From NCBI GenBank assembly GCA_936941155.1, contig CAKZJE010000032.1, positions 62,001-126,000 on the forward strand: 64,000 nt of DNA, given 5' to 3'. The notes beneath the pieces are model-generated. The model did no database searches and was not told the DNA's origin. It saw only the letters and a program-made list of their open reading frames with translations. How positions within the stretch are numbered: position 1 is the stretch's first letter; each line of letters starts with the position of its first letter. The stretch comes from an uncultured Methylomonas sp. Its GTDB lineage: Bacteria > Pseudomonadota > Gammaproteobacteria > Methylococcales > Methylomonadaceae. A program made the position numbers and the translations under genes. Shown in pieces: positions 9,056 to 18,458 of this stretch.

Positions 9056-10117
9056 TTATTCAATATAATCCTCAAAAATCTGTTTGAATTTATCGGCGTT
9101 ATACATAAATTGCAATAAAACCTCAGGATCAAAATCGCTTGGTTTGGTGCGTTCATCACCGTGCAAAATAATGTGGCAAGTGGTTTCGTGGTCTAAGGCT
9201 TTTTTATACGGACGCTGTGAGCGTAGTGCGTCATAAATATCACAAATTGACATAATCCGCGCCGCAAGCGGGATATTTTCACCTGCCAGTTTATGCGGAT
9301 AACCTGTGCCATCCCAACGTTCATGGTGTGAAAGTGCAATCTGAGATGCCATTTCTAAAAACGGCGAAGAACTTTGCTCAAGGTTTAAAATGTCATAACC
9401 CATTTGCGTATGACTTTGCATCACTATCCATTCTTCAAACGTATGGCTACCTTTTTTCAGCAAAATATGATCGGGAATGCCTATTTTACCAACATCGTGC
9501 ATCGGGCTGGCATAAAAAATAGTGTCGGCAAATTCATTGCTCATGCCAAGATTTTTGGCTAACTCATGGCAATAACGACCAATACGTTTAATATGAAAAC
9601 CCGTTTCGGTGTCTTTATGTTCAGCGGCGCGTGCTAAGGTGTGAATTGTTTCAATATAGCTGGTTTTTAATGCCGTTGTCCGTTCTTGCACTTGGGTTTC
9701 CAAGGTTTGCGCATAGTTGTTCAAAAAATCATTGTATTTTTTCAAACGCAATAAATTGCGAATCCGCACCAGCAATTCTGCTTTATCTAATGGTTTGGTC
9801 AAAAAATCCTCAGCGCCTTCATTGAGCGCACTCAATTTGGCAGTCCGATCATTCATTGAAGTCATAATGATAATAGGGATTTGTTGCGTGGTAGGCTCCG
9901 CTTTCAGTGCGGCAATCACTTTATAGCCGTTCATATTGGGCATCAGCAAATCCAATAAAATTAAATCAGGTTGATTCAGAACGGCTTTTGGCAAGGCCTC
10001 TACTGCGTTAGTAGTAGAAAGAATTTCATAATCTTCTTTTCCTAGCATGGTGACAACAATATCAATATTGAAAGCCTCATCATCTACGATGAGAATTTTT
10101 GCGCTATGTGTGTTCAT
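9056..10117 (-). CDS. Response regulator with HD-GYP phosphodiesterase output
   Basis: A 353-residue protein with an N-terminal REC domain (residues 7-125; phospho-Asp56 in 'LILLDLLMP'; Lys at 'TKP'), a linker helix, and an HD-GYP domain. The latter has 'HDVGKIGIPDHI' (His207-Asp208), 'LSHHERWDGTGYP' (His264-His265, GYP at 272-274) and 'ICDIYDALRSQRPYKKA'. HD-GYP proteins degrade cyclic di-GMP. The catalytic residues are present, so activity is likely. Upstream gene of the hybrid kinase operon; divergent from cydDC across a 232-base gap. Confidence 0.93.
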   Translation of the reverse strand: MNTHSAKILIVDDEAFNIDIVVTMLGKEDYEILSTTNAVEALPKAVLNQPDLILLDLLMPNMNGYKVIAALKAEPTTQQIPIIIMTSMNDRTAKLSALNEGAEDFLTKPLDKAELLVRIRNLLRLKKYNDFLNNYAQTLETQVQERTTALKTSYIETIHTLARAAEHKDTETGFHIKRIGRYCHELAKNLGMSNEFADTIFYASPMHDVGKIGIPDHILLKKGSHTFEEWIVMQSHTQMGYDILNLEQSSSPFLEMASQIALSHHERWDGTGYPHKLAGENIPLAARIMSICDIYDALRSQRPYKKALDHETTCHIILHGDERTKPSDFDPEVLLQFMYNADKFKQIFEDYIE

Positions 10118-10349
10118 TATGAATCCTTTTGTAAAAGTAACATTCTCTAACGATGAAAATCTTTGATTATTTTATTCTAACACTTTAGATTTAGTGCAAC
10201 TAATTGCACCTGAAAAACTGCTGAGACAGCCTCAAAAAATTTAGTGATACTCGCCTATTCCTTTAGGCTCTATTAAATCACACACTTAATCTTTGCAGAT
10301 TTTCAGGTATCATAAAGCCTTAAGTTTATTGTTCAGTAGTGAGAAAAAC

Positions 10350-12155
10350 GTGCCAGAAACCTCATCCGCAAATAAAACCGCTTTTGAAGAACGCAGAACC
10401 CGCGAAAAATACTGCCAACACTGGCTCAAAACCCAAAAAAAAACCGTCTCCAAACTTATCAACTACGCAGCCTTTGCTGGCATTTGCAACGGCTTGTTGT
10501 TGTTGCTGCAAGCTGCTTTGTTAGCCTTTATTCTGCATAGTTTATTAATAGAAAAACAATCGTTATTTGCCAATCTCAATCAGCTTAATTTTCAACTAAA
10601 TACCTTTTTTTCAGGGCTTTTGGCAGCACAAATTCCCTATAATTTACCTGAAAACGTATTATTGCCTGCGATATTTTTTTTATTTTTGGTGATGATGTTA
10701 CGCAGTTGCACGGTTTATTTGTTTCAAACCACAGGTTTTGAAGCCGCAGCACGCATCAAAACCCGATTACGCCAAGAATTAGTCAATAAACTTATTCATC
10801 TTGAACCTAATTATTTAAAGCAACACCAAAGCGGTGAATTAGCCGCAACTTTACTGGAGCAAATTGAAGCCTTAGAGCCGTTTTTTTCACGCTATTGTGC
10901 ACAGCAAACCATTATCGCGGTGTTGCCGTTGTTGATGATTGCCTGTGTGATGCCGATTAACTGGGTTGCCGGCGTGATTTTTTTAATTGCGTTTCCGCTG
11001 GTGATTTTCTTTATGGCGGTGATTGGCATTAGTGCGGCGGTGGCGAGTCGGAATCAATTTTTGGCAATGGCGCGGATGGGCGGTTATTTTTTGGATAGAT
11101 TGCAAGGTTTACCCACGTTAAAACTATTTGGACAAGCGCAACGCGAACTGGCGCACATCACTTATGTTGCGGATGATTTTCGTGGCACAACCATGAAAGT
11201 GCTGCGCATCGCGTTTTTATCTTCTACCGTATTGGAATTTTTCAGCGCACTGGGCGTGGCGGCTATTGCGGTGTATGTTGGTTTAGGCTTATTAGGGAAA
11301 ATTGAGTTTGGCCCCGCAAAACATATTACCCTACAACAAGCATTATTTGTACTGTTTATTGCCCCAGAATTTTTTATGCCACTGCGTCAACTTGCAGTGT
11401 TTTATCACGACAGAGCAGCCGCTTTAGGTGCGGCGGATTTGATTTTAAAAGTAATGGACGCGCCAACCTTATCGTTTCCGCAAACCAATCTGACCGATTT
11501 TAAAAAACTGCCTGATTTAAGTTTAGAACTGCAAAACGTCAGTAAAAAATACGGCGAGCGCACCGTATTAAGCGCGATTAATCTGCAAATTCAAGCACTT
11601 GAGAAAATTGCTTTAGTCGGTGAATCGGGGGCGGGCAAAACGACGCTGTTAAAACTAATGTTAGGATTGGAAACTGCCTCAGAAGGCATGGTATTGCTGA
11701 AGGGGCTGCCCGTAAATCCAGACTTTGCCAGCGCGAATATAACGTGGATAGGGCAGGGCGCAAGTATTTTTTATGGCTCAATCAGCGACAATATCAGTTT
11801 ATTTAATCCAGATTATTCTGCGGAAATGATTCAAACCGCTGCCGAAAAAGCAGGCGTAAGCGAATTTAGCAAAAATTTTCCAGAAGGACTTGCAACGTTA
11901 GTTGGAGAGCGCGGTTATGGCTTATCAGGTGGGCAAATACAGCGGATTGCGTTGGCGCGGGCTTTTTTGAAAAACGTGCCGATTGTGTTGTTAGATGAGC
12001 CGACCAGCCATTTAGATGAGCAAAATAAACTGCTATTGCTTGATGTGATTGACGCACTTTTTAAGGATAAAACCTTGCTGATTGCCAGCCACGATCCGGC
12101 TGTGATTGCACGGATGTCTCGGCAAATTGTGATTGAAAATGGACGACTGCTATGA
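10350..12155 (+). CDS. cydD: Thiol reductant ABC exporter subunit CydD
   Basis: CydD and CydC form the heterodimeric ABC exporter of glutathione/cysteine needed for assembly of cytochrome bd and periplasmic redox balance. Six membrane helices come first, then the nucleotide-binding domain with Walker A 'GESGAGKTTL', signature 'LSGGQ' and Walker B 'IVLLDEPTSHLD'. The start is uncertain: TTG codons at 10293 and 10329 are also in frame. GTG at 10350 gives an N-terminus closest to the E. coli protein ('HWLKTQKK' aligning with its 'RWLKQQS'). The gene overlaps cydC by four bases. Confidence 0.92.
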   Translation: MPETSSANKTAFEERRTREKYCQHWLKTQKKTVSKLINYAAFAGICNGLLLLLQAALLAFILHSLLIEKQSLFANLNQLNFQLNTFFSGLLAAQIPYNLPENVLLPAIFFLFLVMMLRSCTVYLFQTTGFEAAARIKTRLRQELVNKLIHLEPNYLKQHQSGELAATLLEQIEALEPFFSRYCAQQTIIAVLPLLMIACVMPINWVAGVIFLIAFPLVIFFMAVIGISAAVASRNQFLAMARMGGYFLDRLQGLPTLKLFGQAQRELAHITYVADDFRGTTMKVLRIAFLSSTVLEFFSALGVAAIAVYVGLGLLGKIEFGPAKHITLQQALFVLFIAPEFFMPLRQLAVFYHDRAAALGAADLILKVMDAPTLSFPQTNLTDFKKLPDLSLELQNVSKKYGERTVLSAINLQIQALEKIALVGESGAGKTTLLKLMLGLETASEGMVLLKGLPVNPDFASANITWIGQGASIFYGSISDNISLFNPDYSAEMIQTAAEKAGVSEFSKNFPEGLATLVGERGYGLSGGQIQRIALARAFLKNVPIVLLDEPTSHLDEQNKLLLLDVIDALFKDKTLLIASHDPAVIARMSRQIVIENGRLL

Positions 12156-13876
12156 AAGATTTAAAGTTTTTTCTGATTCTGTTTAAACCCTACCAAAACT
12201 GGCTGCTTGCCGGCATTTTACTTTCCATTATCACCACCTTAGGCGGCATCGCGCTGTTAACGGTTTCCGGTTGGTTTATTACCTCGTCCGCCATTGCGGG
12301 AGTCACGGTTGTTAATGATTTAGCTGCAAGTTTCAATTATATGCAGCCAGCGGCAGAAATTCGCGCACTTGCGATTGTGCGCACTTTAGGTCGTTATGGT
12401 GAACGGATTATTACGCACGAAGCGACTTTTCGCGTGTTGGCACAAGTGCGGATTTGGTTTTTTGCACAAATTATTCCGCTGGCAACCGGCAGATTGGCGT
12501 TATTGCGCAGTGGCGATTTATTAGCCGGCATGACTAGCGATATTGACGCGCTGGACGGCTTGTATTTGCGCTTGATTGCGCCCGTCACGGTTGCAGTGTT
12601 CGGATTATCGGCGGTTTTACTGTTTATTTATCAATATTCGGCGGTAATCGCCTTGAATACGCTGATTTTATTATTTATTGCCAGCGTGATTGTTCCCTTA
12701 ATATTCAATCGCTTAGGCAATGACGGCGCGAAAGCGATTGTGTCGCTCACCGCAAATTTTAAAACCCAGCAAATTGAAATCCTGCAAGGTTTGCGCGATT
12801 TAGTCACGTTTCAAGCTTATGAACGCTTTAAAAACAAAGCGTTGCGAGTATCAGATCGGTTGATAGAAACCCAGCGCGGCAATAATCGTCTTACGGCGTT
12901 ATCGTCAGCAATCACGCTGTTTATTTCACAATTAAGTTTGCTGCTGACAGTGATTTTAGCGGCTGCCGCTTTGCAACAAGGAGAAATGAGCGCGACTGAC
13001 GCAGCATTATTGGTGTTTTGTGTGCTGGCTGCTTTTGAATTGATTACGCCGTTAGCCCCTGCCATGCAAATGTTGGGAAAATTGCAACAAGCCGCCCAGC
13101 ATATTCGCGAAGTCGCAACTTTGCCACCGACAATTGTGGAAACGCAAACGCCGTTATCGTTGCCGAAAAATTTTGATTTAGCGTTAGAAAATTTAAGTTT
13201 TCGCTACGAGGGGCAAAACGAATGGCTGATAGAAAACTTATCTTTAACGATTCCACAAGGCAGCAAAATTGCGATTGTTGGCAATAGCGGGATGGGAAAA
13301 ACTTCGTTGCTGCATTTATTGTTGCGTTTTTTTGATCCACAACAGGGACAGCTGTTGCTAAATGGTGCGAATTATCAACAATTTAATTCAGACGAACTGC
13401 TTTCATGCTTTGGGTTGTTATCGCAACGGAGTCAATTATTTGCGACCACGATTCGTGGAAATTTGTTGATTGGCAAAGCCGATGCAACTGATGCCGAATT
13501 AAATGCCGCGATTGCAGCAGCGGGTTTAGAGTCGTTTATTCAAAAATTGCCGGATGGTTTGGAAACGTGGGTTGGCGAGCAAGGTTTAAAGGTTTCAGGC
13601 GGCGAGGCACGGCGGATTGCCTTAGCGCGAGTGTATTTGAAAAACGCGCCGATTATTCTGTTAGATGAGCCGACCGAAGGTTTAGATGCAAAAACCGAAG
13701 AAGATGTTTTGGCAGCATTAGAAATGATTGCGAAGGATAAAACCTTGATTATGGTGACGCACCGCAGTGCTGGCTTAAAATTGGTCAATGAAGTTTATCA
13801 ATTAAAAGCCGCCGGTTTAAGCAAATTGCCGAGTATTCCTGAGAAACTGGAACAAGTATTGCTGTACAGCGATTAA
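12152..13876 (+). CDS. cydC: Thiol reductant ABC exporter subunit CydC
   Basis: Partner of CydD. The 574-residue protein has the typical N-terminus ('LFKPYQNWLLAGILLSIITT'), six transmembrane helices, and a nucleotide-binding domain with Walker A 'GNSGMGKTSL' (377-386), signature 'VSGGEARR' (481-488) and Walker B 'IILLDEPTEGLD'. The start ATG overlaps the cydD stop (ATGA), so translation is coupled. The structural oxidase genes cydA and cydB are 4.6 kb and 10 kb further on, same strand, with unrelated genes between. Confidence 0.94.
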   Translation: MKDLKFFLILFKPYQNWLLAGILLSIITTLGGIALLTVSGWFITSSAIAGVTVVNDLAASFNYMQPAAEIRALAIVRTLGRYGERIITHEATFRVLAQVRIWFFAQIIPLATGRLALLRSGDLLAGMTSDIDALDGLYLRLIAPVTVAVFGLSAVLLFIYQYSAVIALNTLILLFIASVIVPLIFNRLGNDGAKAIVSLTANFKTQQIEILQGLRDLVTFQAYERFKNKALRVSDRLIETQRGNNRLTALSSAITLFISQLSLLLTVILAAAALQQGEMSATDAALLVFCVLAAFELITPLAPAMQMLGKLQQAAQHIREVATLPPTIVETQTPLSLPKNFDLALENLSFRYEGQNEWLIENLSLTIPQGSKIAIVGNSGMGKTSLLHLLLRFFDPQQGQLLLNGANYQQFNSDELLSCFGLLSQRSQLFATTIRGNLLIGKADATDAELNAAIAAAGLESFIQKLPDGLETWVGEQGLKVSGGEARRIALARVYLKNAPIILLDEPTEGLDAKTEEDVLAALEMIAKDKTLIMVTHRSAGLKLVNEVYQLKAAGLSKLPSIPEKLEQVLLYSD

Positions 13877-13913
13877 GCTGAACTTATAAAAAACTCTTCT
13901 TTTGAGATGTTTG

Positions 13914-13960
13914 TTGTTGCAGTACAACAAAAAGTTGGTTTTTGTTGCAAATTTAGCAAC
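13914..13960. promoter_or_regulatory. Two short inverted repeats ahead of the porin gene
   Basis: Two small inverted repeats lie in the 135-base gap before the porin gene: TTGTTG-N5-CAACAA (13914-13930) and GTTGC-N7-GCAAC (13944-13960). Both lie 50-100 bases ahead of the ATG, where an operator would sit. The first could instead be a weak cydC terminator. No known regulator consensus is recognised. Confidence 0.3.
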
Positions 13961-14011
13961 AGCCTTTATACTTTCAAATATTACACTTATATTAAATAAA
14001 GAGGGTTTGCA

Positions 14012-15307
14012 ATGAATACACTGAAAAAAGCACCTAATCGCATCAATTTAAAACGCACTGTTTTATCTTCGGCGTTGTTGTCATTATTAACCATGCAAAC
14101 TGTACATGCTGACGGTGTAACGGATTCGATTGAAAACGCACTGAAATTTGGTCAAGCGGATGCCAAATACGGGCAAATTAAAGTCAATTTAAATTTTCGC
14201 TATGAAAATGTTGATACTGGACGAGGCTCTCCAGCCACTGCTAATGCGGCAACTATGCGTTTGCGTTTGGGCTACTTAACGCCGGTTTTTGAAGGGCTGC
14301 AAGGTTATGCCGAATACGAAGGCAATCAAGATATTGTTGCGAATGACTATAACAGCACCCGCAATGGTAAAACTCAGTATGAAACGATTGCTGACCCGCA
14401 ACAACATGAGTTGAATCAATTGTGGATTAGTTATAAAGGCTTGCCAAATACTGAAATCAAAGTCGGGCGGCAACGCATTGATTTTGATAATTTGCGTTTT
14501 ATCGGCGCGGTGGATTGGCGACAAATGCAGCAAACGTTTGATGCAGTGTTAGTGACCAATACGTCATTGCCGAATACAACCATTAAAGTCGGTTATATCA
14601 ATAAGATACAAACGATAAGCTCAATGACAAAAGGGGCGCAAATTCCTTTTGCTAACATCAATTATGCAATTAAAGATGTTGGAAACTTAATCAGTTATGC
14701 GTATTTAATGGATTTTAATGAAGCGATTGGCACGGCTGGCGGTTTAACTCATGCAGATTCCAATCAAACTTATGGGATTCGTTTAGACGGCACTCGCATA
14801 ATCAATGACAGTTTGAAAGCGCATTACTTAGTTGAATATGCGTATCAAAAAGAGCATACCCAAAACCCAACTCACTATCATGCAAGTTATTATCATATTA
14901 TAGGCGGCGCGACGGCGTTTGGTATCACGGCAAAAGCTGGCATGGAGCAGTTGGATGGTAGTGGCGCGGGTAGAACATTTGATACGCCATTAGCCACTTT
15001 GCACATTTTCAACGGTTGGGCGGATCAATTTCTTGCCACGCCAGTCAATGGTTTGCGTGATCTTTATGGCTCGCTTGCGACTGAAATTGAAGGAGTGAAA
15101 TTGCTCGGCGTGTATCACGCATTCACTGATGACACAGGCGGAAAAGATTATGGTCAGGAGCTTAATTTTCAAGTCACCAAAGAATTTGCAAAACATTACA
15201 CTTTGTTAGCAAAATATGCCTATTATGATGCCGCACCAGGTTCAATAGGAACAACGTATGGATTTGATGCACAAAAATTTTGGTTTGGTGCAAACGTAAG
15301 TTTCTAA
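14012..15307 (+). CDS. Outer membrane beta-barrel porin
   Basis: A 431-residue exported beta-barrel protein. A signal peptide of about 33 residues ends in 'TVHA'. The mature part has alternating amphipathic strands rich in aromatic girdle residues and ends in Phe ('FGANVSF'), the usual C-terminal signal for BAM insertion. 'YAEYEGNQDIV', 'WISYKGLPNTEIKVGRQRI' and 'FDAVLV' resemble the alginate-export/OprD-like porins. The cargo cannot be told. RBS AGAGGG precedes ATG. It is separated from the convergent OFA transporter by a perfect palindrome. Confidence 0.75.
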   Translation: MNTLKKAPNRINLKRTVLSSALLSLLTMQTVHADGVTDSIENALKFGQADAKYGQIKVNLNFRYENVDTGRGSPATANAATMRLRLGYLTPVFEGLQGYAEYEGNQDIVANDYNSTRNGKTQYETIADPQQHELNQLWISYKGLPNTEIKVGRQRIDFDNLRFIGAVDWRQMQQTFDAVLVTNTSLPNTTIKVGYINKIQTISSMTKGAQIPFANINYAIKDVGNLISYAYLMDFNEAIGTAGGLTHADSNQTYGIRLDGTRIINDSLKAHYLVEYAYQKEHTQNPTHYHASYYHIIGGATAFGITAKAGMEQLDGSGAGRTFDTPLATLHIFNGWADQFLATPVNGLRDLYGSLATEIEGVKLLGVYHAFTDDTGGKDYGQELNFQVTKEFAKHYTLLAKYAYYDAAPGSIGTTYGFDAQKFWFGANVSF

Positions 15308-15327
15308 TCAGAAATTTGTGTTGTAGC

Positions 15328-15355
15328 GTAGAGACGCAAAATTTTGCGTCTCTAC
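15328..15355. repeat. 28-bp perfect palindrome (family C)
   Basis: Arms GTAGAGACGCAAAA and TTTTGCGTCTCTAC meet with no spacer. An identical copy lies at 32612-32639 and a degenerate one at 5109-5135. This copy sits between the convergent porin and OFA transporter genes and could act as a two-way terminator. Confidence 0.9.
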
Positions 15356-15365
15356 CAAACACAGG

Positions 15366-17012
15366 TTAGCCAAAAAATTTCGCTGCATTCATCAGCGTTT
15401 TATAAATTCCCCATAATAACGGCGTTAGCACAGCTGACCATGCCAGATAAACTAAGGCAGGATGGCTGGGTGATTCTATATCGACCGCTTGCCCGACTTC
15501 CTCTTCTTCATGTTTATGGTGCTGCGCTTCGATTTGTTTTTCTTCTGCCAATTCTTGCGCAGTCATAAACCATTTGTCAGCAACTGGGCGAATTAACAAA
15601 TTACACAGCAAACCAATCATCAAAAGTCCGGCTAAAATCAACATGGTTTGGTTATAAACTTGTTCGCGCGGAATTCCTAACGCTAATTGATAGTCGCGCA
15701 TGTAATTCACAATCACAGGCCCTAAAATCCCTGCGGTTGCCCAAGCGGTTAATAACCGCCCGTGAATTGCGCCCACCATTTGTGTGCCAAATAAATCGGC
15801 TAAATACGCAGGAACAGTGGCAAATCCACCGCCATACATGCTTAAAATAACGCATAAAGCACTGACAAATAACAGTTTATTGCCAACCATTGCACTGCCT
15901 GAAACGCTTAAATACAGCAAACTACCGAGGATGAAAAACACGATAAAAGTCATTTTTCGCCCTAATTTATCGGACAAACTTGCCCAAAAAAAACGTCCGC
16001 CGATATTAAATAAACTCAATAATGCCGTAAAACCCGCAGCAACCGCAGCAATCGCGGCTAATTCCTCTTTGTTCAAATCGTTATAAGTTTTGGCGATTCC
16101 CAGCAATTGTCCACCGAATACTTCTTGCAACATGGGGGAAGACATCCCCAGCACACCAATTCCCGCACTGACATTCATGCACAACACGCCCCACAGCAAC
16201 CAAAATTGTTTGATTTTAAAGATATTTTTTACATGCACATGATGCGGCGTAATCATGGCATTGCTTTCTTGCGCTGAGGGCATCGTCCAACCTGCGGGTT
16301 GCCAACCGGTTGCGGGGATTCGATAACTCAACGCGCCGCCCATCATAAAGACGAAATAAATGCCTGCCATCACCATAAAAGTTTGCATCACGCCAACATC
16401 AGTTTCTGTGGCAAAAACTCCCATTAACAATGTCGCCAGCGGTGAGCCTATCATTGCCCCGCCACCAAAGCCCATAATTGCCATGCCGGTTGCCATGCCG
16501 CGTCGGTCTGGAAACCATTTAATCAAGGTAGAAACTGGTGAAATATAGCCTAAACCTAAACCGACTCCGCCAATTACCCCTGAGCCTAACAGCATCATCC
16601 AAAATTGGTGGAGATGAATGCCAAGAGCTGAAAACAACATGCCGCCACACCAGCACAATGCACTCACTACCGCCGCTTTGCGAGGGCCAACGTGTTCCAG
16701 CCAACCGCCCCACAGTGCTGCGGATGAGCCTAAAAAGACAAAAAACAACGTGTACATCCAGCCTAAGGTGGAGATTTTCCAGTCACAAGTGGTGATAAAT
16801 AATTCTTGAAAAAAACCGATGTCCGCGCCGCAAGCGAGACTTTCTTTGATGCCAATCGCTTTGGATAACGGCAACCAAAACACCGAAAATCCATACGCCA
16901 TGCCGATACATAAATGAATGGCTAATGCCGCAGGTGGCACAAGCCAGCGGTTAAACCCCGCACTGGCAATGGTGTGTTTTTTCTCTAAAAAATGCAGGGC
17001 GGTTGAATTCAT
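15366..17012 (-). CDS. MFS transporter of the OFA (oxalate/formate antiporter) family
   Basis: A 548-residue inner membrane carrier with about 12 helices and OFA-like features: 'MAYGFSVFWLPLSKAIG', 'WMYTLFFVFLGSSAALWGGW', 'GLGLGYISPVSTLIKWFPDRRGMATG' (split over the helix 4-5 loop) and 'GGRFFWASLSDKLGRKMTF'. OFA members exchange oxalate/formate or related organic anions; the substrate here is unknown. A C-terminal extension (about residues 480-548) holds a charged His/Glu-rich stretch followed by one more hydrophobic helix, beyond the usual 12-helix core. RBS AAGGAA precedes ATG. Confidence 0.82.
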   Translation of the reverse strand: MNSTALHFLEKKHTIASAGFNRWLVPPAALAIHLCIGMAYGFSVFWLPLSKAIGIKESLACGADIGFFQELFITTCDWKISTLGWMYTLFFVFLGSSAALWGGWLEHVGPRKAAVVSALCWCGGMLFSALGIHLHQFWMMLLGSGVIGGVGLGLGYISPVSTLIKWFPDRRGMATGMAIMGFGGGAMIGSPLATLLMGVFATETDVGVMQTFMVMAGIYFVFMMGGALSYRIPATGWQPAGWTMPSAQESNAMITPHHVHVKNIFKIKQFWLLWGVLCMNVSAGIGVLGMSSPMLQEVFGGQLLGIAKTYNDLNKEELAAIAAVAAGFTALLSLFNIGGRFFWASLSDKLGRKMTFIVFFILGSLLYLSVSGSAMVGNKLLFVSALCVILSMYGGGFATVPAYLADLFGTQMVGAIHGRLLTAWATAGILGPVIVNYMRDYQLALGIPREQVYNQTMLILAGLLMIGLLCNLLIRPVADKWFMTAQELAEEKQIEAQHHKHEEEEVGQAVDIESPSHPALVYLAWSAVLTPLLWGIYKTLMNAAKFFG

Positions 17013-17175
17013 ACAAAGTTCCTTAGGATTATTCTTAAAAATCGGTGAAAACCATCATATTAGGAATGCTAACAGTTTTCAATTTTCAGGCGGATATAGC
17101 TAAATAACGGATGTTACGAATTCTAAAGGGAAAACTATCCTGAGATAAGTAATAAGCATAAAACAGATTTGCAAC

Positions 17176-17222
17176 TGTAGGTGCGAATTCATTTGCACTG
17201 TGCGGATAAATCCGCACCTACA
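17176..17222. repeat. Dispersed inverted-repeat element (family D)
   Basis: Ten-base terminal inverted repeats TGTAGGTGCG / CGCACCTACA enclose an inner GCGAATTCATTTGCAC and GCGGATAAATCCGC, giving a nested hairpin of 47 bases. A decayed relative lies at 52256-52298. Such short elements are scattered between genes in many proteobacteria. Confidence 0.75.
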
Positions 17223-17273
17223 TTAAATATTTGCATAATTTATTTCGGACTCATTCCTAAGTTGTCAAAAAAA

Positions 17274-17308
17274 TTTTAAGACGACTGGTCATCTTTAAAA
17301 ATTTCAGC
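17274..17308. promoter_or_regulatory. Shared 35-base block with a near-palindromic core
   Basis: The block begins TTTTAAGACGACTGGTC and ends AAAATTTCAGC. A nearly identical block stands at 31187-31220, where the core is the perfect palindrome ACGACTAGTCGT. Both copies lie 260-350 bases upstream of leftward genes. A repressor operator is one possible explanation. Confidence 0.35.
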
Positions 17309-17474
17309 AGATTGAAACAATTAATAGGAAAAATTTACATCTAAAAAAATCCCAATTTCTGAAAACTTAAGAATCAAATTTACTTTTAACACGGCTTTTT
17401 TCTGTTGTACTACAGTTAATTCGATACAATGTTGTGAAAAGTGAAATGTTTTTAATCAAATTAGAGGTGATTTC

Positions 17475-18209
17475 ATGTCACGAAAAATAGTGTTTCTGAT
17501 GTGTGTAAGTTTAATGACAACGTCCTGTAGTTTTTATGGCGAAAAAGTTGCGCCTGTGCCTTTACCGAGTTTGCAAAATCAGTCTGTTAATGTTGATGGC
17601 GCGATGCTATTGGCAGAAGCCTATCTTGATGAAGACCGAGCGCAGGCGGCATTTGGGTTTAATGTGCGTGGTGCAGGATTATTGCCCGTGCGGGTGGTGG
17701 TGGATAATCAAAGTGGTAGCGAGGTGCAATTGTTAGGAACGCAAACTTTTTTAATTGACCGCGAAGGACAAGCATGGCCATTGCTCACGGCAAAACAAGC
17801 GAATGATCGGGTGAAAAGTCGTGTGAGTGTGGCGGAAACATTTGCAGGAGCTGCAATACCGGCATTTTTGCTAGGCGCGGCAGGAGCTGCGGCAGGTGCG
17901 GCAATTGGTGTTTTAACAGGCAATAATGTTGGCGAAGCGGCTGCGCGTGGTGCAGTTTTAGGTGGCGCAGCCGGAGCAATTTATGGCGGTAGCACTCGCA
18001 ATAAAGAAGTCGGTGTGGAAGTTGATTATGATTTAAGTCAACGCTCACTACGCAATGAAAAAATCAAAGCCGGAACGCTGGCGTATGGTTTTTTGTTTTT
18101 TCCTGGACAAGATGAAGCGCGTTCTGCACAAAGTTTACGCTTAGCGATTTCAGTGAATGGTCAGCAAAAGGTTATCAACATTCCGTTGCCTGTTGAAAAA
18201 GCTTATTAA
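17475..18209 (+). CDS. Glycine-zipper lipoprotein
   Basis: A 244-residue envelope protein. The signal peptide ends in 'LMTTSC' with Cys18 as the lipidation site. The middle (about residues 118-175) is a Gly/Ala-rich glycine-zipper membrane segment: 'AAIPAFLLGAAGAAAGAAIG' and 'GEAAARGAVLGGAAGAIYGG'. Flanking parts look like beta-sandwich ('LPVRVVVDNQSGSEVQLLG', 'LRLAISVNGQQKVINIPLP'). No function is assigned. RBS GAGGTG precedes ATG. It is followed by cydA after a 249-base gap. Confidence 0.7.
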   Translation: MSRKIVFLMCVSLMTTSCSFYGEKVAPVPLPSLQNQSVNVDGAMLLAEAYLDEDRAQAAFGFNVRGAGLLPVRVVVDNQSGSEVQLLGTQTFLIDREGQAWPLLTAKQANDRVKSRVSVAETFAGAAIPAFLLGAAGAAAGAAIGVLTGNNVGEAAARGAVLGGAAGAIYGGSTRNKEVGVEVDYDLSQRSLRNEKIKAGTLAYGFLFFPGQDEARSAQSLRLAISVNGQQKVINIPLPVEKAY

Positions 18210-18458
18210 TATTGTTGTATAAAAGCGATTAATTGCGTCGCTATTTAAAATATCGTGCTGTTTGCGAGTGTTTTAAAGTATCCGCACAGAATTAAACATC
18301 AAAATAAACAGCCACATTCACACAAATAAGGTGATGCGGGAAACGTGATGAAACAGCGGGAAAAGTTATTTATCGCTAGTAAATAAGAATATGCTAATAT
18401 TTGTTTTTCTAATCGTGATTGCTGTCATTGCAACGACAACAAACACTCAGGAGGTTTT

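Larger units (their letters stand above)
17013..17474. other. 462-bp intergenic region between divergent genes
   Basis: No gene is seen. The stretch is AT-rich and holds a dispersed inverted-repeat element (17176-17222) and a 35-base block shared with 31187-31220. It must also contain the promoters of the OFA transporter (leftward) and of the glycine-zipper lipoprotein (rightward). Confidence 0.6.

Noticed and set aside
10293-10349. TTG start of cydD at 10293
   Set aside because: Possible, but the extra residues do not resemble CydD and the binding site is poor; GTG 10350 is preferred with moderate confidence.
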